Origin: Methylibium sp.
GTDB lineage: Bacteria; Pseudomonadota; Gammaproteobacteria; Burkholderiales; Burkholderiaceae_C
Direction of reading: 5' to 3'
Length of the DNA: 50,798 bases
Assembly (NCBI RefSeq): GCF_013817345.1
Contig: NZ_JACDCW010000019.1
Location: 1 to 50,798 of the forward strand
The notes beneath the pieces were generated by a model, which saw only the letters and a list, made by a program, of their open reading frames with translations, ran no database searches and was not told the DNA's origin. Shown in pieces: positions 17,232-25,931 of the stretch (position 1 is its first letter; each line of letters opens with the position of its first letter). The translations under genes were made by a program, and so were the position numbers.

Positions 17232-18080
17232 ATGAGAACAGAAAACGCAGCGGTGGATGGAGTTCTTGTATCGTCCAGGGATGAGATATTGGAAGAATGG
17301 CTGGCCGAAGTCTCGTCCGCAGGCTCCGGGGAAAGTGCAGCTTCCCGGGGGGAGGCGGACAAGTTTCTCGCGGCGTTTCAGGAGGGCATTCGACGAGACG
17401 GCGATGCTTCGACCTTCGAGTCCAGCTGCTGGGCCAAACTTCGGGAAGTGCTCGCCGATCTGTCGGAATCAAGCGCTGCCCGTGGAGTGAGCGCCGGCAG
17501 TACGAGCCACTTTGTTCAATCTCTCAAGAAACCATTATTCTCGCGCTTGCAAAAACACTTGGGCGCGGAGCCGGACAAGCTCGTAACCGCTTTATGGGCA
17601 GTGTCCACCCTCGTTGACAAGATGGCGCAGCTTACGGTCAACACATACCAGCGCTCGAGAGAAAACATCATTGCCCGTCAGCAGGCAGAGCTGCTAGAGC
17701 TGTCGACGCCTGTAGTAAAGCTGTGGGAGGGAGTGCTTGCCGTTCCAATGATCGGCACGCTTGACAGCAACCGCACTCAGCTCGTCATGGAATCGCTGCT
17801 GCAGCGCATCGTGGAAACAGGGTCCGAGCTTGCGATCATTGACATCACCGGCGTGCCAACGGTGGACACGCTGGTCGCTCAGCACCTGCTTAAGACCGTG
17901 ACGGCGATCCGCCTGATGGGCGCGGATTGCATCATCAGTGGCATCCGACCGCAGATCGCTCAAACGATCGTTCATCTGGGAATCGATCTTCAAGGGGTCC
18001 AGACAAAGGCAACGCTCGCCGACGCACTGGCCTTGGCAATGAAAAAAGGCGGCTTTCAGGTAACGCGTAGTAAGGCGTAG
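17232..18080 (+). CDS. rsbR: Stressosome scaffold/sensor RsbR (RsbRD-type N-terminus + STAS)
   Basis: This 282-aa protein has an N-terminal helical sensor domain of RsbRD type (about 15-145), a linker helix (RSRENIIARQQAELLELS) and a C-terminal STAS domain (about 157-275). The STAS domain has AIIDITGVPTVDTLVAQHL and GIRPQIAQTIVHLGIDL. T213 lies where Bacillus RsbR carries a threonine phosphorylated by RsbT; T245 is a further candidate. It would co-assemble with RsbS into the stressosome core and receive the stress signal. The ATG at 17232 is preceded by a GGGGAAAA stretch. It is first gene of a tight operon. Confidence 0.92.
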   Translation: MRTENAAVDGVLVSSRDEILEEWLAEVSSAGSGESAASRGEADKFLAAFQEGIRRDGDASTFESSCWAKLREVLADLSESSAARGVSAGSTSHFVQSLKKPLFSRLQKHLGAEPDKLVTALWAVSTLVDKMAQLTVNTYQRSRENIIARQQAELLELSTPVVKLWEGVLAVPMIGTLDSNRTQLVMESLLQRIVETGSELAIIDITGVPTVDTLVAQHLLKTVTAIRLMGADCIISGIRPQIAQTIVHLGIDLQGVQTKATLADALALAMKKGGFQVTRSKA

Positions 18081-18091
18081 GCGAGACGGAT

Positions 18092-18472
18092 ATGCAACGA
18101 ATTCCGATTCTCCAAATGGAGAAGAACCTGCTGGTTACGATCCAGATTGACTTGCAGGACCAGACCGCGTTGACCTTGCAGGATGATCTCTCCGAGATGA
18201 TTGCGAGAACCGGCGCTACAGGAGTGTTGATCGATATTTCGGCACTCGAGATTGTCGATTCGTTTATAGGACGGATGCTGGCCGGTATCTCCAGCATTGC
18301 ACGGGTGCTTGATGCGACCACCGTACTAGTTGGCATGCAGCCGGCGGTGGCCATCACGCTTGTGGAGCTGGGTCTATCGCTCGAAGGAGTGCGCACTGCA
18401 CTGAATGTTGGACGCGGGATGGCACTTTTGAAGGCGACCTCGGATGAGCATGACATCGACGACACCGCCTGA
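18092..18472 (+). CDS. rsbS: Stressosome STAS protein RsbS
   Basis: This 126-aa single STAS domain aligns well with Bacillus RsbS: IPILQMEKNLLVTIQIDLQD, then LIDISALEIVDSFIGRMLAG and VLVGMQPAVAITLVELGLSL. Ser57 (in VDSF) corresponds to the regulatory Ser59 phosphorylated by RsbT. In the unphosphorylated core RsbS holds RsbT; phosphorylation releases it. It starts 11 bases after rsbR, and its 3' end overlaps rsbT by 29 bases, so the three proteins are probably produced together. Confidence 0.95.
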   Translation: MQRIPILQMEKNLLVTIQIDLQDQTALTLQDDLSEMIARTGATGVLIDISALEIVDSFIGRMLAGISSIARVLDATTVLVGMQPAVAITLVELGLSLEGVRTALNVGRGMALLKATSDEHDIDDTA

Positions 18473-18860
18473 TGGTTCGATGTTGCTGATTACTGAGCGA
18501 GACATCGTCGCAAGCCGCCAAACGGTACGCAAACTGACTCAGGAGCTGAAGTTTTCTCTCGTCGATCAGACGAAGATGATCACCGCTGCCAGCGAGCTGT
18601 CCCGCAACACTGTTGTATATGGCGGTGGAGGCGCAATGGAATGGGTTACGTTGACCCAGGGCACGAAGATTGGTCTACGACTGGCGTTCGAGGACAAGGG
18701 CCCTGGGATACCGAATGTCGAACAGGCGCTTACTGACGGCTGGACGTCCGGTCGCGGCATGGGCATTGGCCTCTCAGGCAGCAAGCGGCTTGTGAACGAG
18801 TTCGAGATCAAGACTGTCGTTGGCGAAGGCACCCGCGTGACGATTACGCGCTGGAAGTGA
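18444..18860 (+). CDS. rsbT: Switch kinase RsbT
   Basis: This protein of up to 138 aa is a GHKL-type serine/threonine kinase. The N-box is AASELSRNTVVYGGGG, the G1 box FEDKGPGIPN and the G2 box SGRGMGIGLSGSKRL, all intact. It phosphorylates RsbR and RsbS and, once freed, activates an output protein. In Bacillus that is RsbU, for which no gene is seen here. ATG codons at 18444, 18450 and 18480 are possible starts; MLLITERDIV at 18480 fits the usual family N-terminus best. Confidence 0.93.
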   Translation: MSMTSTTPPDGSMLLITERDIVASRQTVRKLTQELKFSLVDQTKMITAASELSRNTVVYGGGGAMEWVTLTQGTKIGLRLAFEDKGPGIPNVEQALTDGWTSGRGMGIGLSGSKRLVNEFEIKTVVGEGTRVTITRWK

Positions 18861-18864
18861 TGTC

Positions 18865-19878
18865 GTGATTCCGCATTTCGTCATACCGGTGCATGAGCCG
18901 AACCAAGTCGGCGAAGCTCGCCGGGTGGCGGTGCGGCTGGCTGGAGAACTCGGTTTCAGGGACGTCGCGATTGGCCGAGTTGCCCTCATCGTCACTGAGC
19001 TTGGCACCAACCTTCATCGTCATGCCGTCGAAGGGCGTTTGCTCATCGCTGGTATTCAGGGGCCGTCGGGCACGTCGCTCGAAGTGCTGTCGCTCGATCG
19101 TGGGCCAGGAATGGCAGATATGAAAGAATGCTTGCGGGACGGCTACTCGACCGGCGGCACTGCGGGCACTGGCCTTGGAGCGGTTCGAAGGCTTGCAGCC
19201 CAGTTCTCCGCGTTCTCCTCAATAGGGCGTGGATCCGTTGTGCTTGCGCGCGTGTCGGATCCGAGCTCGCTAGAGGCCGCCGCTCGACGGCCATCTCGAT
19301 TCGAGTACGCTGGAATAGCTATCGCTGCACCCAACGAGACGGTAAGCGGCGACGCCTGGGGATTTAGTGATCAGGGTGCATGCTCAACGTTGATGGTTGC
19401 CGATGGTCTAGGTCACGGTCCGGACGCTGCAGAGGCAGCGGATAAGGCCGTTCAGCTGCTCCACGGAAATTTGTCGGGCAGCCCGAGTTTGGTACTCGAG
19501 CGAACGCATCAGGCTCTGAGAGCGACACGTGGGGCTGCGGTGGCCGTGGCTCAGATGAACGCCGAAGCCGGCACCATCACTTATTGCGGTGCCGGAAATA
19601 TCGCTGGCCGGCTGATCTCTGGGGTCGATGACCGCTCATTGCTCTCGCACAACGGGACAATAGGACTGCAGGTGCGCAAACTGCATGACACGCAATATCC
19701 CTGGCCTGAGCATGCAATGTTGGTGCTCTGTTCTGACGGAATAACGACTCGGTGGGACCTCAAGGACGACCCAGCTCTGCTGCAGTGTGATCCAGCCGTC
19801 ATAGCGGGTTGGGTGATGCGCGATCATTGCCGCGGCCGCGACGATGCCACTGTTGTCGTCGTTAAGCGCTCTGAATGA
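18865..19878 (+). CDS. RsbX-like protein: GHKL ATPase fused to PP2C/SpoIIE phosphatase
   Basis: This 337-aa protein has two domains. The first (about 1-135) is a second GHKL ATPase, with N-box VTELGTNLHRHA, G1 LDRGPGMAD and G2 GTAGTGLGAVRRL. The second (about 145-335) is a PP2C phosphatase with SGDAWGF, MVADGLGHGPDA, YCGAGNIAGRL, CSDGITTRWD and DDATVVVVK, so the metal-binding aspartates are present. The PP2C half fits RsbX, which dephosphorylates RsbR/RsbS and resets the stressosome. Bacillus RsbX is a lone phosphatase, so the ATPase half is an extra. It starts at GTG 4 bases after rsbT and overlaps the kinase gene by 4 bases. Confidence 0.9.
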   Translation: MIPHFVIPVHEPNQVGEARRVAVRLAGELGFRDVAIGRVALIVTELGTNLHRHAVEGRLLIAGIQGPSGTSLEVLSLDRGPGMADMKECLRDGYSTGGTAGTGLGAVRRLAAQFSAFSSIGRGSVVLARVSDPSSLEAAARRPSRFEYAGIAIAAPNETVSGDAWGFSDQGACSTLMVADGLGHGPDAAEAADKAVQLLHGNLSGSPSLVLERTHQALRATRGAAVAVAQMNAEAGTITYCGAGNIAGRLISGVDDRSLLSHNGTIGLQVRKLHDTQYPWPEHAMLVLCSDGITTRWDLKDDPALLQCDPAVIAGWVMRDHCRGRDDATVVVVKRSE

Positions 19879-20792
19879 GCGAGTCGAGCGGGATCGTACC
19901 TGCTGATTTTTCCATGGAGACCGACGTGTCCGAGCTGCGCGACCAGCTGGCTCTTAAGACGGAAGAGTTGGACAACCTTCGCCAGGAGCTCGAGGAAACA
20001 AACAGCGGTGTGTTGGCGCTATATGCCGAACTCGATACGCAAGCGGATCAGCTGAGACACGCTACCGAGTTGAAGAGCCGCTTCCTTGCTTACATGAGCC
20101 ATGAGTTTCGGACGCCTGTCTCAGCGATACGCAGCTTGTCGCGACTTCTGCTGGACCGAGTGGACGGGCCGCTGACTGACGAGCAGGAAAAGCAGATCCG
20201 TTTCATTCAAACGACCTCCACAGAATTTGCGGAGATGGTTGACGATCTACTGGATCTTGCAAAGGTCGAAGCGGGGCGGGTTGAGATATCGCCAGCATGG
20301 TTTGAGATGGTGGACTTGTTCTCAGCGCTGCGTGGCATGTACAAGCCCGTACTGATCAATCCAGACGTGGTGTTGATCTTCGAAGAACCGCACGGTGACA
20401 ATCTGCTGTACAACGATGACAAAAAGTTGGCGCAGATTCTACGCAACTTCATCTCCAACGCACTTAAGTTCACTTTGAAGGGCGAGGTAAGGGTAGCGGC
20501 CGTCCAGAGCAGCGAGGACGTGATTACGTTTTCGGTGTCCGACACCGGAATTGGTATTTCCGAGGAGTTTCATGGTGCGATCTTCAAGGACTTCGTTCAG
20601 ATCGATTCTCCGATCCAAAAGCGGTTGAGAGGTACCGGTCTGGGCTTGTCACTCAGTAAACGGCTCGCAGAGCTACTCGGTGGAACTGTCGCACTCGAGA
20701 GCACGCTTGGCCGCGGCTCCACATTTTCGGTCAGCGTACCGTTGAGGTTCCCACTGCCGCAGGGCGCCGAAGGGGGGGTCCATTGTGAATGA
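19875..20792 (+). CDS. Soluble sensor histidine kinase of the stressosome operon
   Basis: This 305-aa protein has an N-terminal coiled coil (about 17-66; LRDQLALKTEELDNLRQELE), a HisKA domain with H76 in FLAYMSHEFRTPVSAI, and a complete ATPase domain (N-box ILRNFISNALKFT, G1 VSDTGIGISEE, G2 RGTGLGLSLSKRLAELLGG). It has no membrane segment or sensor domain, so its input probably comes by protein contact, possibly from freed RsbT or another stressosome part. It is joined by 4- to 8-base overlaps to the phosphatase and the response-regulator gene, placing it firmly in the operon. Confidence 0.93.
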   Translation: MSESSGIVPADFSMETDVSELRDQLALKTEELDNLRQELEETNSGVLALYAELDTQADQLRHATELKSRFLAYMSHEFRTPVSAIRSLSRLLLDRVDGPLTDEQEKQIRFIQTTSTEFAEMVDDLLDLAKVEAGRVEISPAWFEMVDLFSALRGMYKPVLINPDVVLIFEEPHGDNLLYNDDKKLAQILRNFISNALKFTLKGEVRVAAVQSSEDVITFSVSDTGIGISEEFHGAIFKDFVQIDSPIQKRLRGTGLGLSLSKRLAELLGGTVALESTLGRGSTFSVSVPLRFPLPQGAEGGVHCE

Positions 20793-21576
20793 CGCGGCGA
20801 CCAAGCTTTGGCCAATAGACCGATCGATGCATGAGTTGCTGGTTGTAGATGACGACCCCGCCAGTCGTTACGTCACCACCAGACTGCTCAAAGCGGCCGG
20901 GTTTCGTGTTCGAGAAGCAGCCACCGGCATGCAGGGTCTCGACTTGGCCGACGATTCGATTTCGGCCATGGTTCTCGACGTACATTTGCCTGACATCCAC
21001 GGATTCGAGCTTTGCCAACGACTGCGACTTCGCTCTGATGCTACTGCCCGTTTGCCGGTGCTGCATCTCACGGCCGCATTCGTGACGGATGACGACAAGG
21101 TGCGCGGTCTCGACTCGGGCGCAGATGCGTATTTAACGCACCCTGTGGAACCGGCGGTCCTCGTAGCGACGGTCCAAGCACTCGTGCGCACGCACGTCGC
21201 CGAAGGAGCAATGCGCAGGAGCGAGGCGAAATTCAAGGCGATCTACGCCCAGGCGCCAAGCGGGATCTCGCTTCTTGACGCTACCGGCAGGTTCTCTGAT
21301 GCGAATCCGGCGCTGCTGACTTTGCTTGGGCGCAGTCTTGCCGATATTGTTGGGAAGCGGGTGAGCTGCTTCGTTCCGCCTGAATGGATCGAGCGTGTCG
21401 ATGCCTATACCGCACGCGTTGCAGACGCTCCAAGACATCACGAGTTCCCCGTCCTCTCTGGAGATGGAAGGCAGGTGCACCTTGAATGGGCCATCTCTTC
21501 TCACGTCGAGCCGCCTCTCACCGTGGCGGTTGCCACGGACATACTCAGAGAGTGCTGCTTGAGCAGCAGCGCCTAG
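20785..21576 (+). CDS. REC-PAS protein, 5' part of a frameshifted hybrid histidine kinase
   Basis: This 263-residue frame holds a receiver domain (about 17-135; phosphoacceptor D65 in MVLDVHLPD; His119 in AYLTHPVEP in place of the usual lysine) and a PAS domain (about 145-255; FKAIYAQAPSGISLLDATG). It ends in junk (LRECCLSSSA) at a TAG. Adding one base near 21542 would continue the protein as ATDITQRVLLEQQR, the usual PAS-to-kinase linker, into the next frame. The gene is therefore probably the first 40% of a ~668-aa REC-PAS-HisKA-HATPase-REC protein, broken by a mutation or a sequencing error. Confidence 0.85.
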   Translation: MNDAATKLWPIDRSMHELLVVDDDPASRYVTTRLLKAAGFRVREAATGMQGLDLADDSISAMVLDVHLPDIHGFELCQRLRLRSDATARLPVLHLTAAFVTDDDKVRGLDSGADAYLTHPVEPAVLVATVQALVRTHVAEGAMRRSEAKFKAIYAQAPSGISLLDATGRFSDANPALLTLLGRSLADIVGKRVSCFVPPEWIERVDAYTARVADAPRHHEFPVLSGDGRQVHLEWAISSHVEPPLTVAVATDILRECCLSSSA

Positions 21577-22790
21577 CGCTACTTGAACGCGAGCGTGTGG
21601 CCCGCAGCTCAGCCGAACGCCTTAATACAATGAAGGATGAATTCATTGCAGTACTGTCGCATGAGCTACGAACGCCCCTGAACGCGATCATGGGTTGGAC
21701 GAATGTCCTTCAGCGACTTATTACCAGCGACGAAGCAGTGCGGGGATTGGGGGCCATTGAGCGCAACGGCAAGATGCAGGCGAGGCTCATCGCCGACTTG
21801 CTTGACATGTCGAGCATGAATCTGGGCAAACTGCCACTCGATCGAGAGTTGACTGATCCAGCTGTAGTCGTCGAAGAAGCCGTCAATCTAATTCGGCCGG
21901 CAATAGAGGAAAAGGGCGTCAGTTTGGTCGTCGACTTAACGCCGCCTTATCGTCCCATATGGATCGACCGCTCACGTATCGACCAAGTCTTGTCGAATCT
22001 ATTAAGCAATGCCAGAAAGTTCTCCGCTAACGGAGGTGAAATTAGCATCACTCTAAGGGAAGTTGAGGAGGGCTTGTATCTTTGCGTCAAAGATCAGGGC
22101 TTGGGCATCGCACCCGACTTTCTACCTTTCCTATTTGACCGGTTTACTCAGAGCGACGCTACGCGCAAACGGCATTCCGGTGGTCTAGGTCTCGGCCTGT
22201 CGATCGTTAAGCACATCGTTGAAGCGCACGGAGGGGCCATTCGTGCGCTCAGCGATGGACTTGGCCTAGGTGCTCAGTTCGAAGTTTGGTTGCCCACAGA
22301 CCGCCAAGACGGTGGTCCTTCAGGCGACGTGCCCTATGCGCTGCGCGAGGTGCCTCGAGATTGGGCTGGGCACGAGAGAGCTCTCCAGGGATTGCGCTTG
22401 CTAGTGGTCGACGATGACCCAGAGGCGCGCGCAATGCTTCAGGTCATCTTGCGGGAGCGCGGGGCAGTGGTTACGCTGGCCGTCGACTACGACGGGGCAC
22501 TTCTTGCAAATGAAGAATCAGTGCACGATGTATTGATCAGCGACGTTGGCATGCCGACAAAAGACGGATACGACCTAATCCTTGAGATCCGTACGAGAGA
22601 GGCCGGGAAACATCGATTGCCTGCTATCGCACTTACGTCCTTCACGCGCGAGCAAGACAAAGAACAGGCGCTTTCGTCCGGCTTTGACGCTCACTTTCCC
22701 AAGCCGCTTGATGCGGAACGTCTTGTTCGGCTCATCAAAGTGCTTTCTGGGCGTGCAAGTGATTCTGGATCACATTGGGCGCCACTTTAG
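21486..22790 (+). CDS. HisKA-HATPase-REC, 3' part of the frameshifted hybrid histidine kinase
   Basis: This frame carries the kinase core (FIAVLSHELRTPLNAIMGW; N-box LSNLLSNARKFS; G1 VKDQGLGIAPDF; G2 HSGGLGLGLSIVKHIVEAHG) and a C-terminal receiver (LRLLVVDDDPEARAML, phosphoacceptor in DVLISDVGMP, Lys in AHFPKPLDA). The first ~20 codons from the nominal ATG at 21486 are out-of-frame PAS sequence and not a real N-terminus; genuine homology begins at about 21543. If the break is real, translation could restart at GTG 21594 or at the MKDEF ATG near 21630 and still give a kinase without PAS. No DNA-binding output domain is present, so the final effector lies elsewhere. Confidence 0.85.
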   Translation: MGHLFSRRAASHRGGCHGHTQRVLLEQQRLALLERERVARSSAERLNTMKDEFIAVLSHELRTPLNAIMGWTNVLQRLITSDEAVRGLGAIERNGKMQARLIADLLDMSSMNLGKLPLDRELTDPAVVVEEAVNLIRPAIEEKGVSLVVDLTPPYRPIWIDRSRIDQVLSNLLSNARKFSANGGEISITLREVEEGLYLCVKDQGLGIAPDFLPFLFDRFTQSDATRKRHSGGLGLGLSIVKHIVEAHGGAIRALSDGLGLGAQFEVWLPTDRQDGGPSGDVPYALREVPRDWAGHERALQGLRLLVVDDDPEARAMLQVILRERGAVVTLAVDYDGALLANEESVHDVLISDVGMPTKDGYDLILEIRTREAGKHRLPAIALTSFTREQDKEQALSSGFDAHFPKPLDAERLVRLIKVLSGRASDSGSHWAPL

Positions 22791-23132
22791 AAACAAACCT
22801 ACGCTTCGCACAGTGCGGGTGGGGCAGGTAGTAACGGCTTACATGTTGACGCACGGATGCGACCCGTTGTACGGGTGCTTATGGCCGAGAAGAGCCGACG
22901 GTTTCGCCATCCCCCTCTCCTTTGACCCGAGTGGGTCAAGAAAGTGTTCCTCGGTTCCGGGAATCCTGATTGCGGAAAGTGGATCATTGCTGTTCAGCGG
23001 CACGGTGGGTCTCCTCGAATCTTCAGGGGTACTTCGTGGCCCGGGGGCCATGGATGCATGCTTACTGGCGCACTCCGATGCGCCTTCATGCTGATTCCAG
23101 AGCGGGGCGCAGTTCGAATGCGATGCGGCCAC
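22791..23132. other. 342-base gap with two hairpins after the stressosome operon
   Basis: No gene is seen. ACCCGT-TGT-ACGGGT (22862-22873 plus three) and TTGACCC-GAGT-GGGTCAA (22922-22939) are perfect short inverted repeats. Neither is followed by a T-tract, so intrinsic termination is uncertain, but they lie between convergent genes where terminators are expected. Confidence 0.45.
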
Positions 23133-23933
23133 TCAGCGCAAGGGCTGGTAGCGCGATGCCGCTTCGTTGCTCGAGAGGTGGGGCGCCATCGCCTTGCGCG
23201 CGCCTTCGTAGGCGTCCCAGAGGGCCACGTCGTGCAGCGACGGAAGCGTCACCGACTCGCCGCGCTCGAAGCCCAGCAAGGCGGCATCCACCAGGTCTTC
23301 GGCACGCATCACGATCTGCGCCGGCAGGTGCTCCACGGGAAGGCCGCCGCGTGCCCAGAATTCGGTGGCCGTCGCACCCGGCAGCACGGCTTGCACCCGC
23401 ACGCCCTTGCCGGCCAGTTCGTGCTGCAGCGATTGACTGAAAGCCAACACGAAGGCCTTGCTGCCGCCATACACGCCGTTCAGGGTCTCTGGCGAGACGG
23501 CCACGATGGAGGCGATGTTGATCAACGCTCCTCTGCCGCGTGCCACGAAGCCTGGCACTGCCGCGTAGCTCAGCCGGGTGAGCGCCGTCACGTTGAGGTC
23601 GATCATGCGCACCATCTGGTCCACGTCGCTCTCCAGCAGCGACGTGTGCGTGCCGATGCCGGCGTTGTTGACCAGCACGGTGATGCACGCATCGTGCTTG
23701 AGCTTGTTTTCCACGCTGCGCAGCGCCACCGGGTTGTTCAGGTCGGCGGGAAAGACCTCCACCGCGCGGCCGTGGCGGCTGCTGATGTCCTCGGCCAACG
23801 GATTCAAACGCTCGCGATTGCGGGCGACGAGGATAAGGTCGTAGCCGCGTCTCGCCAGGCGGTCGGCGTAGAGGGCTCCGATGCCGGAGGAGGCTCCGGT
23901 GATGAGGGCGGTGCCCAAGTTCGTCTGCGTCAT
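23133..23933 (-). CDS. Short-chain dehydrogenase/reductase
   Basis: This 266-aa classical SDR has the NAD(P)-binding TALITGASSGIGALYADRLA (about 8-27), the NNAG motif (VLVNNAGIGTH), catalytic Ser in INIASIVAVS and YxxxK in GVYGGSKAF, followed by VLPGATATEFW. It probably reduces a carbonyl or oxidises an alcohol; the substrate is unknown. The ATG at 23933 (MTQTNLGTALITG) fits the family better than an upstream one at 23969. It is divergent from a GlxA-type regulator that probably controls it. Confidence 0.93.
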   Translation of the reverse strand: MTQTNLGTALITGASSGIGALYADRLARRGYDLILVARNRERLNPLAEDISSRHGRAVEVFPADLNNPVALRSVENKLKHDACITVLVNNAGIGTHTSLLESDVDQMVRMIDLNVTALTRLSYAAVPGFVARGRGALINIASIVAVSPETLNGVYGGSKAFVLAFSQSLQHELAGKGVRVQAVLPGATATEFWARGGLPVEHLPAQIVMRAEDLVDAALLGFERGESVTLPSLHDVALWDAYEGARKAMAPHLSSNEAASRYQPLR

Positions 23934-24042
23934 GGTGGTGCTCCGTTTAGGGGTTGCGATGGAGCACATGTTGTGCCGTATGGCGTCTGGCGTAAATGAC
24001 GCTTATAGTCATGTTTTATGTCATCCGCTCCGGAAACCGCAC

Positions 24043-24990
24043 ATGCACAGAATCGGCTACGTCCTGCCGGCCAACTTCCAGGTGATGGCGCTGGCCACGC
24101 AGGCGGTCTTCGAGTTCGCCAACCTTGTGGCGGGCGAGCCCTTCTACGAGGTGATTTGTCACTCAATGCCCGGCGGCACCGTGAAGGCTTCGCTGGGCAC
24201 GGCCCTGCAGACGAGGCCCTTCACCGCACGCAGCACGGCCGACACATGGATGGTGGTGGGCGTGATCGACCCGTTGGCCACCCCCTCACCATCCGAACTG
24301 CTGCATGCGCTGCGAAAGTGCAGCGCTCGTGCGCGTCGGACCGTGGGGCTGTGCACCGGAGCCTTCGTACTGGCCGAGGCCGGCTTGCTGGCAGGGCGAC
24401 GCGCCACGACACACTGGGCTTATACGGACGCACTGCAACGGCGGCATCCGGACGTCCAGGTCGAGCCGGACCGCATCTTCATCGCCGATGACCCGATCTG
24501 GACCTCGGCCGGCATGACGGCGGAGCTGGACCTGGCGCTCGGCCTCGTCGGGAAGGACCTGGGCGACGACATAGCGCGATCGGTGGCACACCGGCTGGTC
24601 ATGCATCAGCGCCGTTCGGGCGGCCAGTCGCAGCATTCGGAGATCCTGAATCTCGCGCCGCGTTCGGACCGCATCGCGCGGGCGCTGGAGCATGCACGCC
24701 GCCACCTGGCGCAGTCGCTGGGCGTGGAAGAACTCGCTGCGGCCGCGAACCTTAGCCCGCGCCAGTTCAGCCGTGTGTTCACGGCCGAGACCGGCCAGTC
24801 GCCGGCCAAGGCGGTAGAGCGTCTGCGCGTGGAGGCGGCGCGCTTGATGATCGAGCGCAGCCGCCACCCGCTGGAGGTGGTTGCACGCGAAACGGGCTTT
24901 CGCGATCGGCGCCATCTTCGCGAGGCGTTCATGCGGGGCTTCGGCAAGCCGCCTCAGTCACTCAGGCGCGACGCCCGCCTGGGGTCCTGA
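24043..24990 (+). CDS. GlxA-family regulator (DJ-1/PfpI domain + AraC HTH)
   Basis: This 315-aa protein has an N-terminal DJ-1/PfpI-like ligand domain (RIGYVLPANFQVMALATQ; nucleophile-elbow-like VGLCTGAFVLAEAGLLAGR, ATTHW) and a C-terminal AraC DNA-binding domain (SLGVEELAAAANLSPRQFSR, VVARETGFRDRRHLREAFMR). The frame is open upstream, but the ATG at 24043 begins directly at the first strand of the domain. It is divergently transcribed from the SDR gene with a ~110-base shared promoter region, the usual arrangement for a regulator and its target. Confidence 0.9.
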   Translation: MHRIGYVLPANFQVMALATQAVFEFANLVAGEPFYEVICHSMPGGTVKASLGTALQTRPFTARSTADTWMVVGVIDPLATPSPSELLHALRKCSARARRTVGLCTGAFVLAEAGLLAGRRATTHWAYTDALQRRHPDVQVEPDRIFIADDPIWTSAGMTAELDLALGLVGKDLGDDIARSVAHRLVMHQRRSGGQSQHSEILNLAPRSDRIARALEHARRHLAQSLGVEELAAAANLSPRQFSRVFTAETGQSPAKAVERLRVEAARLMIERSRHPLEVVARETGFRDRRHLREAFMRGFGKPPQSLRRDARLGS

Positions 24991-25080
24991 AGCGTGTCGA
25001 GATGACGGTAACAGTCTTGCCATGCGTCGATCGTCGACAATCGGCACACGAGACCGACCACTCGTTCACGAGCGCTGGCG

Positions 25081-25545
25081 TTGCCATGCGATGTCTTGAT
25101 TGGAGCTGGACGCAGGGCCCGCGGCTTCTGGCTACGCGATGCAGATCAAAAGCCGCTGGTCCTGGGCAAGAGCAACTACGGCTACGCGCCGCTTGGCCCG
25201 TGGATGGTGACCGCTGACGAAGTTCCTAACCCGCAGGAAGTGGACCTGTGGCTGGAAGTCAATGGCGTGCGACGCCAGACCGGCAACACGCGCACCCAGA
25301 TCTTCGGCGTCGCGCACATCGTGTCCTACCTGAGCCGCTTCATGGCCCTGCAGGCCGGCGACGTGATCGCCACCGGCACGCCGCCGGGCGTTGGCTTGGG
25401 TCACAAGCCGCCACTGTTCCTGAAGGCCGGAGATCGCGTCGAGCTGGGCAGCCGGATGCTGGGCGAGCAGCGGCAAGAGGTGGTGGCCTTCGATGACGAA
25501 AGAATGGGGCGGCGTTGGCGCGAAGGGCACCTTCCCCTGTTTTGA
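25081..25545 (+). pseudogene. Fumarylacetoacetate-hydrolase-family fragment
   Basis: The frame gives only the C-terminal ~150 residues of an FAH-family hydrolase or isomerase: YAPLGPWMVTADEVPNPQE, WLEVNGVRRQTGNTRTQIFG, YLSRFMALQAGDVIATGTPP and FLKAGDRVELG. The metal-binding EHE motif and the N-terminal half, expected upstream, are missing, and homology starts abruptly near 25130. Full-length proteins are ~280 aa. It is therefore a truncated remnant, probably not functional. Confidence 0.75.
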
Positions 25546-25931
25546 AACATCTGCGCTCTAGTGAACGCGACACCTCAAGCAGTCACGCGTCGGCCACGGG
25601 TCACGGGTGACTGCTTCTCACATGAACGAAGGACTGCTGAGGGTCGGGAGTGCCCGGTCGCGGTCTTCCACAGCGGACATCGTGTGGCCGAATTTTCGAA
25701 CGTCGGGTTCCGAAGCAGAGCGCCCGGTCGCTTTTGCCAGCCGTCGACGACCGGTCTCCGGCGCAGCCGTCATCGGGCAACGGAAATCGATCTTCCGCAG
25801 TCAGTCTGTTTCGGAAATTCGTGGGACGACACCTATCAATAGCGGTTGGCCAACTCAGTCCAGACCGGAAGCTTGCACTCGTTCGCTTGCTCGAGTACGT
25901 CCGACGCAACTTATCGGCTGCCGTGCTCGCT
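25546..25931. other. 386-base gap with no recognisable gene
   Basis: Composition resembles the non-coding stretch at 16.4-17.2 kb (scattered short frames, lower GC). No ribosome-binding site with a plausible protein and no repeat of note was seen. It lies between the FAH remnant and the convergent HNH nuclease gene. Confidence 0.45.
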
